From RSA11 sp036564135 (GTDB lineage Bacteria; Actinomycetota; Thermoleophilia; Solirubrobacterales; 70-9), in NCBI GenBank assembly GCA_036564135.1, contig DATCLC010000108.1:1-7854 (forward strand): 7,854 nt of DNA, written 5' to 3'. Both the position numbers and the translations under genes were made by a program. Shown piece after piece: positions 1 to 3,869 of the stretch. The notes beneath the pieces are model-generated. The model was not told the origin of the DNA and ran no database searches. It saw only the letters and a list, made by a program, of their open reading frames with translations. Position 1 is the first letter of the stretch; every line of letters starts with the position of its first letter.

Positions 1-231
1 CCCACAGACCTTGCCCTTCTCGAGCACGGCGACGGGGATCTCGCCGAGCTGCTCCGTGAGCTCCGGCTCGTCCGCCAGGCGCTGCATGAGGCGGTTCGCG
101 CAGGCGAGCCCGGCCGGCCCACCGCCGACGATCACGATGCCGGCCTCGAGCCGCTCCTCGGGCGGATCGGTCGGTGGCCCGACGTAATCGTTCGGGTCAA
201 ACGGAGGTGGGAAATCGCTCGGTCGTGCCAT
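1..231 (-). CDS. Electron transfer flavoprotein:ubiquinone oxidoreductase (ETF-QO), N-terminal part, cut by window edge
   Basis: The visible 77 codons start at ATG 229-231 and are open to the edge. After a proline-rich leader (MARPSDFPPPFDP) comes a Rossmann FAD-binding fingerprint, IVIVGGGPAGLACANRL, at about residues 32-48, then a strand ending VAVLEKGK at about residues 67-74. This spacing, with a long acidic helix between the GxGxxG loop and the VLEKG strand, resembles the N-terminus of ETF-QO/FixC flavoproteins. Those proteins move electrons from reduced ETF through FAD and a 4Fe-4S cluster to membrane quinone. The cluster and quinone regions lie outside the window, so they cannot be checked. 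The gene is third after etfB and etfA on the same strand, 101 nt behind etfA, and this order supports the call. A purine-rich AAGGGACGAAGAGAG stretch precedes the start as a weak ribosome site. Another FAD oxidoreductase such as a geranylgeranyl reductase homologue is the main alternative. Confidence 0.8.
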   Translation of the reverse strand, partial: MARPSDFPPPFDPNDYVGPPTDPPEERLEAGIVIVGGGPAGLACANRLMQRLADEPELTEQLGEIPVAVLEKGKVCG

Positions 232-259
232 GTCTCTCTCTTCGTCCCTTCCGGTGAAG

Positions 260-302
260 CGGCGGCGCGGGCCGCCGGCCGCGGGTCCGCTGCCCAGGAC
301 CC
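260..302. repeat. Two small GC-rich hairpins in the etfA / ETF-QO gap
   Basis: The 101-nt gap between etfA and the ETF-QO gene holds two perfect inverted repeats. One is CGGCGGC (260-266) with GCCGCCG (271-277) and a 4-nt loop. The other is GGGTCC (283-288) with GGACCC (297-302) and an 8-nt loop. Neither is followed by a T-run on the minus strand, so a classical intrinsic terminator is not supported. They could tune read-through or mRNA processing so that the membrane oxidoreductase is made in smaller amounts than soluble ETF; that is inference. In sequence this GC-rich, short stems may arise by chance. Confidence 0.35.
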
Positions 303-332
303 TTGACCGGCGACCGGCAAGCGCCGCTGTAA

Positions 333-1304
333 CTACCCCTTCTTTGCCTTGATCGCCTCGGTGAGTTTGGGCGCGATCTTGTGCAGGTCGCCGACCACGC
401 CGAGGTCGCAGAACTCGAAGATCGGCGCGTTCGGGTCCTTGTTGATCGCGACGATGTTCTCGGAGTTCTGCATGCCGACCTTGTGCTGGATGGCGCCCGA
501 GATGCCCAGCGCGAGGTAGAGCTTCGGCGCGACCGTCTTGCCGGTCTGGCCGATCTGCGCCGAGTACGGGTACCAGCCCGCGTCGACGACCGCGCGGGTC
601 GCGGCGACGGCGCCGCCGAGCGCGCCGGCCAGGTCCTCGGCGATCTTGAAGGACTCCGCATCGCCGAGCCCGCGGCCGCCGCCGACGAGGATGTCGGCGT
701 CCTCGATGTTGATGTCGCCGCCGCGCTGCTCGCCGCGCTTGACCATGCGCGCCTTGGTGGACCAGGGCGAGAGCTCGACGTCGATGTCGACGACCTCGGC
801 CGTGCCGCCGCGCTCCTCGGGAGCCCAGGCGTTCAGGCGGCCGATGATGATGCCCGGCTCGGACACGTAGCCGACGTCGACGACCGCCGAGTCCTGGAGC
901 ACCGGCCGCTCGGCGACCAGCTTGCCGTCCTGGACCTTGACGTTCGTGACCTCCATCGTCACGCCCGCGTTGAGGCGCGCCGTGAGGCCGGCGCCGATCT
1001 CGAAGCCCAGCAGGCCGCCGCCGAAGAGCGCGTAGCTGAAGCCCTCGTCGTTGATCACCTTCGCCATCACGTCGACGATGGGCTGCGCGAGGCCCTCGGG
1101 GGCCGACTTCGCGCGGAAGACCCGCTTCGCGCCGTAGGCGCCGAGCCCGGCGGCCGCGTCGTCGGAGACGTCGCCGACGACCACCGCCGCGGCCTCGCCG
1201 CCGATCTGCTCGGCCAGCTTGGCCGCCTCGGAGAGGGCGCCGAGCGAGTTCTTGTTGAAGTTGCCCGCGTCGTCGTGCAGGGCGTAAACCAGAATCCCGG
1301 CCAT
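333..1304 (-). CDS. etfA: Electron transfer flavoprotein alpha subunit
   Basis: This 323-residue protein has the usual EtfA length and layout. It starts MAGILVYALHDDAG, and the ETF alpha/beta N-terminal domain runs to about residue 190. The C-terminal FAD domain begins near DILVGGGRGLG (about 203-213). It contains GQTGK (252-256), the family signature LYLALGISGAIQH (about 262-274), and INKDPNAPIF (287-296), which contact FAD. EtfA and EtfB form a soluble heterodimer that accepts electrons from acyl-CoA and other dehydrogenases. I chose the ATG at 1302-1304 rather than the upstream in-frame ATG at 1331. Alignment begins there, the base A1304 is shared with the etfB stop in a TGATG overlap, and AAAGGAAG lies just upstream inside etfB. 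The overlap implies translational coupling and matched subunit synthesis. No key motif is missing. Confidence 0.96.
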   Translation of the reverse strand: MAGILVYALHDDAGNFNKNSLGALSEAAKLAEQIGGEAAAVVVGDVSDDAAAGLGAYGAKRVFRAKSAPEGLAQPIVDVMAKVINDEGFSYALFGGGLLGFEIGAGLTARLNAGVTMEVTNVKVQDGKLVAERPVLQDSAVVDVGYVSEPGIIIGRLNAWAPEERGGTAEVVDIDVELSPWSTKARMVKRGEQRGGDINIEDADILVGGGRGLGDAESFKIAEDLAGALGGAVAATRAVVDAGWYPYSAQIGQTGKTVAPKLYLALGISGAIQHKVGMQNSENIVAINKDPNAPIFEFCDLGVVGDLHKIAPKLTEAIKAKKG

Positions 1305-2095
1305 CAGACCAGCTTCCTTTCCTCGAGCCAAGCGACGATCTTGTTGACCGTCTCGTCGGTGTCCTCGTCCTCGAAGATCTCACCCGGCTCCTTCTGCGGG
1401 GGCGGGTTGATCGCGAGGACGCGAGTCTTCGAACCCTCGATGCCGACCTCGGAGGTGTCGATGCCGACGTCGGCGGTCGACTTCGTGTCGAGCGGCTTCT
1501 TCTTCGCGCCCATGATCGCCTTGAGCGACGGGTAGCGCGGCTCGTTGATCGCGTCGCCCACCGAGATCACGGCGGGGAGCTCGACCTCGACGGTGTCGTA
1601 GCCGTACTCGGCCTGGCGCTCGCAGGTGAGCTTGCCCTCGGCGACGTCGATCTTGATGACCTGCGTGAGCGAGGGCATCTGCAGGTGGTCGGCGACCACC
1701 GCGCCGATCGTGTAGCACTCGCCGTCGTCCGACTGCTGGCCCAGCAGCACGAGGTCGGGCTGCTCGGCCTCGAGCACCTTGGCCAGGGCGTAGCCGGTGG
1801 CGTTCACGTCCGAGCCCTCGAGCGCCGGGTCGGTGAGGTGCACCGAACGGTCGGCGCCGAGCGCGACGGCCTTGTGCAGGGCGCGTACCGCGCTCTCGGG
1901 GCCCATCGTGACGGCGACGATCTCGTCGACCTGGACCACGCCGCTCTCGCGGATCTGCATGGCCGCCTCGAGGGCGTGCGTGTCGAACGGGTTGAGGTTC
2001 TTCTCGCCGGAGCGATCCAGACGCATCGTGTTGGGGTCGATCCGCTTCTGGACCGCCGCGTCTGGGACCTCCTTCACAAGACAGCAAATCTTCAA
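1304..2095 (-). CDS. etfB: Electron transfer flavoprotein beta subunit (TTG start)
   Basis: The 263-residue protein is EtfB, the AMP-binding partner of EtfA in the dimer that collects electrons from acyl-CoA dehydrogenases. Visible family features are KICCLVKEVPDA at the N-terminus, LNPFDTHALEAA (about 34-45), GADRSVHL (80-87), the GQQSDDGECYTIG loop (119-131) and the EtfB signature ERQAEYGYDTVEVELPAVISV (159-179). An in-frame ATG exists at 2152, but it would add 19 residues (PRRPPPERGF...) unlike the family. A perfect AAGGAGG at 2104-2110 sits 8 nt before TTG 2093-2095, which makes that TTG the likely start. The stop TGA (1304-1306) overlaps the etfA ATG by one base. The gene is first in the etfB-etfA-ETF-QO operon, and a palindromic operator candidate lies upstream. 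Confidence 0.95.
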   Translation of the reverse strand: MKICCLVKEVPDAAVQKRIDPNTMRLDRSGEKNLNPFDTHALEAAMQIRESGVVQVDEIVAVTMGPESAVRALHKAVALGADRSVHLTDPALEGSDVNATGYALAKVLEAEQPDLVLLGQQSDDGECYTIGAVVADHLQMPSLTQVIKIDVAEGKLTCERQAEYGYDTVEVELPAVISVGDAINEPRYPSLKAIMGAKKKPLDTKSTADVGIDTSEVGIEGSKTRVLAINPPPQKEPGEIFEDEDTDETVNKIVAWLEERKLV

Positions 2096-2103
2096 AGTCG
2101 GAG

Positions 2104-2110
2104 CCTCCTT
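2104..2110 (-). promoter_or_regulatory. Strong ribosome binding site that decides the etfB TTG start
   Basis: AAGGAGG on the minus strand matches the anti-Shine-Dalgarno core and is separated by 8 nt from TTG 2093-2095. No comparable site precedes the upstream ATG at 2152. Confidence 0.85.
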
Positions 2111-2171
2111 GGGTGTGGCGAACCCGCGTTCGGGGGGCGGGCGCCGCGGCATAGTACCGCTAATTCGTCCC

Positions 2172-2191
2172 GATTGACTGACTAGTCAATC
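2172..2191. promoter_or_regulatory. Perfect spaced palindrome, candidate repressor operator for the etf operon
   Basis: GATTGACT (2172-2179) and AGTCAATC (2184-2191) are exact reverse complements separated by GACT. The element lies 77 nt upstream of the etfB start in an AT-richer patch. Two 8-nt half-sites around a 4-nt centre are the size and form expected of a TetR-family operator, the class that often controls acyl-CoA catabolism in actinobacteria. No regulator gene for it lies in the window, and the family assignment is inference. It overlaps a possible -10 box (TAGATT, 2188-2193), so binding would block transcription start. Confidence 0.6.
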
Positions 2192-2217
2192 TACTGCGAA
2201 GTAGCTTGAACTGTCGC
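2188..2217 (-). promoter_or_regulatory. Candidate promoter of the etfB-etfA-ETF-QO operon
   Basis: On the minus strand GCGACA (2212-2217, 4 of 6 to TTGACA) and TAGATT (2188-2193, 4 of 6 to TATAAT) are 18 nt apart. The predicted start of transcription falls inside the palindrome at 2172-2191, leaving a leader of roughly 85 nt before etfB. The boxes are only moderate matches. TTGACT within the palindrome is an alternative -35, but I saw no good -10 at its proper distance. Confidence 0.35.
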
Positions 2218-2254
2218 GGTTCGCCCCCTTCCATGTGCCCTGAGCCGCGCCTCT

Positions 2255-2674
2255 TTAGGCAGGGGCGCGCGAGCCGACGGCCTCGCGGATGAACTCGACG
2301 ATCTCGTCGGTGGGCGCGCCGGGGGTGAAGACCTCGGCGACGCCCATGCGCTTGAGCTCCTCGGCGTCGTCCGCGGGGATCGTGCCGCCGACGGTGACGA
2401 CGACGTCGCCCGCTCCCTGCTCCTCGAGCAGCTTGAGCACCTTGGGCACGAGCGTCATGTGGGCGCCGGAGAGGATCGAGATGCCGACCGCGTCGGCGTC
2501 CTCCTGGATCGCGGTGGCGACGATCTGCTCGGGGGTCTGGTGCAGCCCCGTGTAGATCACCTCCATGCCCGCGTCGCGTAGGGCGCGGGCGATGATCTTG
2601 GCGCCGCGGTCATGCCCGTCGAGGCCGGGCTTGGCTACCACCACGCGGATCGTGCGGTTTTGCCTCTCGGCCAT
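2255..2674 (-). CDS. Stand-alone cobalamin (B12)-binding domain protein, methylmalonyl-CoA mutase C-terminal type
   Basis: This 139-residue protein is one flavodoxin-like B12-binding domain. It carries the full base-off/His-on signature: DGHDRG (D19, H21, G24), where H21 would ligate cobalt, then SIL (S66-L68) and TVGG (G96-G97). Small free-standing domains of this type serve as the B12 subunit of split methylmalonyl-CoA or related acyl-CoA mutases, or as partners of them. No catalytic TIM-barrel subunit or MeaB-type chaperone is seen in the window, so the substrate is unknown. The ATG at 2672-2674 is chosen because family similarity begins with RTIRVVVAKPGLDGHD. The longer frame back to 2794 would overlap the HAD gene with an Ala/Gly/Arg-rich leader. 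No Shine-Dalgarno is visible; a TACGCT box lies 6 nt upstream. The gene follows the HAD gene by 40 nt on the same strand. Confidence 0.9.
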   Translation of the reverse strand: MAERQNRTIRVVVAKPGLDGHDRGAKIIARALRDAGMEVIYTGLHQTPEQIVATAIQEDADAVGISILSGAHMTLVPKVLKLLEEQGAGDVVVTVGGTIPADDAEELKRMGVAEVFTPGAPTDEIVEFIREAVGSRAPA

Positions 2675-2677
2675 ACC

Positions 2678-2694
2678 CGCAGCGTATCGCTGCG
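2678..2694. repeat. 7-bp palindrome directly upstream of the B12-domain gene, containing a possible -10 box
   Basis: CGCAGCG (2678-2684) and CGCTGCG (2688-2694) are perfect reverse complements around TAT. The element ends 3 nt before the ATG, where a ribosome site would normally lie. On the minus strand TACGCT (2681-2686) fits TANNNT at 6 nt from the start, so a leaderless transcript is possible. The palindrome could alternatively be an RNA hairpin that masks initiation or a protein-binding site. Confidence 0.4.
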
Positions 2695-2714
2695 AGGGCT
2701 TCCCGGCTCGCACT

Positions 2715-3509
2715 TCAGCCGCGCCGGCCGAGCCGCACGGCCCGCAGGCCGCGCGCCGGGCGCCGCCTGCGCATAGCGGCCTGCGCGCCGCCAACCAGGG
2801 CGGCGACGAGCACCCCGCCGACCAGCGTGAGCCGCCGGCCCAGCCTTTCGAAGCGCATCACGCGCCAGCCCTCGGCGCGGGCGACGGCGAGCAGCGCCGG
2901 GTCGGGGTTCACCACCACCGGGTTGCCCACCGCGCGCAGCATCGGCAGGTCCGAAGCCGAGTCCGAGTACGCCCAGGATTCGGCGAGGTCGATGTCGTGC
3001 TCCTCCGCGTAGCGGCGCATGGCTTCGACCTTGCCCTCGCCGTAGACGAAGGGCCCGTCGAGCTCGCCCGTGTAGCGGCCGTCCGCGTCGACCTCGTAGC
3101 GCGTGCCGACCCCACCCTGCATGCCGAGAACGAGGGCGAGCATCTCGATCAGGTCGTTGCTCGCCGCGCTCACGATGAACGTCGGCCGGCCCGCGTCCTG
3201 GTGCGCGTAGACCTCCGCCAGCATCTGCGGGTAGATCCGCGGCAGCACGCCCGCCATGACCGCAGGGCCCATCCGCCGCAGCTCGCGCTCCGGCGTGCCG
3301 CGAAGCACCTCGCGCGCCTGGGTCAGCGCCTGGTGGGTCGCCTCATCGCTCGCGCCCCGCAGCCGGTAGCGGAGGTGCTCCCACGCCCAGCGCGCGATGT
3401 CCCGCCGGGAGATCTGCCCTGCCTCGTAAGCCACCTGGGCCCAGACCATCCCCGACGAGCCCGCCATCAGGGTCTTGTCCAGATCGAAGAAGGCGGCAGC
3501 ACGAGCCAC
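2715..3509 (-). CDS. HAD-IB family hydrolase (SerB/phosphoserine-phosphatase-like) with C-terminal membrane segment
   Basis: From GTG 3507-3509 the protein has 264 residues. HAD motif I FFDLDKT supplies the nucleophile and acid Asp (D9 and D11). A helical cap follows. Motif II is FIVSAAS (Ser 114), motif III GEGK (Lys 160) and motif IV YSDSASDLPML (D183, D187). All four motifs are intact, so it should be an active Mg-dependent phosphatase; the physiological substrate is not readable. Residues about 227-246 (LTLVGGVLVAALVGGAQAAM) form one hydrophobic segment followed by an Arg-rich tail, suggesting a C-terminal inner-membrane anchor with the catalytic domain in the cytosol. An earlier GTG at 3527 would add six residues. 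I prefer 3509 because TAGACT (3517-3522) sits 7 nt upstream, fitting leaderless transcription, and because the protein then begins just before motif I. It lies 40 nt ahead of the B12-domain gene. Confidence 0.9.
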   Translation of the reverse strand: MARAAAFFDLDKTLMAGSSGMVWAQVAYEAGQISRRDIARWAWEHLRYRLRGASDEATHQALTQAREVLRGTPERELRRMGPAVMAGVLPRIYPQMLAEVYAHQDAGRPTFIVSAASNDLIEMLALVLGMQGGVGTRYEVDADGRYTGELDGPFVYGEGKVEAMRRYAEEHDIDLAESWAYSDSASDLPMLRAVGNPVVVNPDPALLAVARAEGWRVMRFERLGRRLTLVGGVLVAALVGGAQAAMRRRRPARGLRAVRLGRRG

Positions 3510-3516
3510 GGGGCGG

Positions 3517-3522
3517 AGTCTA
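3517..3522 (-). promoter_or_regulatory. TAGACT -10 box, candidate leaderless promoter of the HAD gene
   Basis: TAGACT (TANNNT class) ends 7 nt before GTG 3509, the distance expected if transcription begins at the start codon. No -35 was recognised. The same hexamer precedes pepA at nearly the same distance. If the HAD gene instead starts at GTG 3527, a GGGAG five nt upstream would be its ribosome site and this box would be coding. Confidence 0.45.
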
Positions 3523-3588
3523 GGCACGCCCGCTCCCGACGAAACCGCGCGCAGCTACGGGGGCGGCGAAGGCGGCGGCCCGCCCGAA

Positions 3589-3633
3589 TTCGACCCTCCG
3601 TGGGATCAACCGTCGATATGTCGCGCTCGCGAA
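3589..3633. repeat. Repeat family A, copy 1 (degenerate palindrome)
   Basis: The first 35 nt match copy 2 (3649-3683) at 32 positions, with an offset of exactly 60 nt. The conserved core is TCCGTGGGATCAACCGTCGA (3597-3616). Similarity to copy 2 continues more weakly to about 3633. The palindromic arms present in copy 2 are eroded here, so this copy folds poorly by itself. Confidence 0.75.
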
Positions 3634-3640
3634 GGTCGCA

Positions 3641-3693
3641 CTCGCGACTTCGACCTTCCGTGGGATCAACCGTCGAAAGGTCGAAGTCGTGAG
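3641..3693. repeat. Repeat family A, copy 2 (17-bp stem-loop)
   Basis: The left arm CTCGCGACTTCGACCTT (3641-3657) pairs with AAGGTCGAAGTCGTGAG (3677-3693) over 17 positions. The only deviation is G3644 opposite T3690, a G-U pair in RNA of this strand. The 19-nt loop carries the core shared with copy 1. No T-run follows on either strand. The sharp arms and the shared loop fit a mobile palindromic repeat or a structured RNA better than a simple terminator. Confidence 0.8.
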
Positions 3694-3707
3694 CCGGGAC
3701 GGCCACA

Positions 3708-3744
3708 CGGGGCGGGCGCCCGCGTGTTGCCGGCGCCCGCCCCG
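3708..3744. repeat. GC-rich 13-bp hairpin between repeat families A and B
   Basis: CGGGGCGGGCGCC (3708-3720) and GGCGCCCGCCCCG (3732-3744) are perfect complements around an 11-nt loop. The hairpin is very stable but has no T-run on either side. It may act as a factor-dependent or non-canonical terminator downstream of the thiolase gene. Its last base, G3744, is also the first base of the outer stem around repeat B copy 1. Confidence 0.65.
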
Positions 3745-3820
3745 CCACCCAGCGCACCCGCCCGTGATCGAGTTTCCTAGTCCCTGAGACGAGGAAACTC
3801 GATCACGGCAGCTGGGTGGC
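3744..3820. repeat. Repeat family B, copy 1: nested 17-bp and 10-bp stems
   Basis: The inner stem is perfect: CCGTGATCGAGTTTCCT (3762-3778) with AGGAAACTCGATCACGG (3792-3808). The 13-nt loop contains GTC/GAC (3780-3782 with 3788-3790) behind an A-G mismatch. Outside it GCCACCCAGC (3744-3753) pairs with GCTGGGTGGC (3811-3820), leaving an asymmetric internal loop of 8 and 2 nt. The inner unit is repeated in diverged form about 61 nt downstream. A perfect 17-bp palindrome with an extra enclosing stem is unlikely by chance. Confidence 0.8.
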
Positions 3821-3821
3821 T

Positions 3822-3869
3822 CCGGCGATCGAGGTTTCTAGTCCTACGGACGAGAAAGGTCGATCACGG
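3822..3869. repeat. Repeat family B, copy 2: imperfect stem-loop overlapping the thiolase stop codon
   Basis: GATCGAGGTTTCT (3827-3839) pairs with AGAAAGGTCGATC (3853-3865) except for two G-G mismatches in the middle. The loop AGTCC...GGACG keeps the A-G mismatch and has a GTCC/GGAC helix (3841-3844 with 3848-3851). Copy 1 has GTC/GAC at the same place, so the helix is retained although the loop sequence differs. The thiolase stop TGA (3864-3866) lies in the stem, so the mRNA would fold within a base or two of its stop codon. It may serve as a 3' end or terminator, although no T-run is present. Confidence 0.75.

Larger units (their letters stand above)
3510..3863. other. Gene-free intergenic region filled with inverted and tandem repeats
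   Basis: No credible coding frame was found here. Short frames on both strands only translate the repeats (for example a duplicated STVDPTEGR), and none has a start signal. The region separates the end of the thiolase gene from the start of the HAD gene, both on the minus strand. It contains five stem-loop units centred near 3611, 3667, 3726, 3785 and 3846, a spacing of about 56 to 61 nt. The repeats are described in separate entries. No transposase gene is adjacent. Confidence 0.75.

Noticed and set aside
381..1535. 384-codon plus-strand frame opposite etfA and etfB
   Set aside because: It spans two well-supported genes in antisense, is dominated by Val/Asp/Arg/Ala/Leu, and has no recognisable domain or ribosome site.
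2191..2204. CTACT-GCGA-AGTAG hairpin beside the etf operator
   Set aside because: Only 5-bp arms; too short to claim a function, although it adjoins the palindrome and lies in the promoter spacer.
2675..2794. N-terminal extension of the B12-domain protein up to an upstream ATG
   Set aside because: It overlaps the 3' end of the HAD gene, reads as Ala/Gly/Arg-rich filler, and B12-domain similarity begins only after the internal ATG at 2674.
3708..3744. Classical intrinsic terminator
   Set aside because: The stem is strong, but no T-run follows it on either strand. Kept as a hairpin rather than called a terminator.
3467..3757. Small minus-strand frames across the repeat region with a duplicated STVDPTEGR peptide
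   Set aside because: The peptide duplication merely reflects the 60-nt DNA repeat, which is a multiple of three. There is no ribosome site, and the frame runs into the HAD gene out of phase.
3589..3869. CRISPR array, suggested by about 60-nt periodic repeats
   Set aside because: Only two diverged copies of each of two unrelated repeats occur, with long palindromic arms and no uniform spacers, and no cas gene is present.
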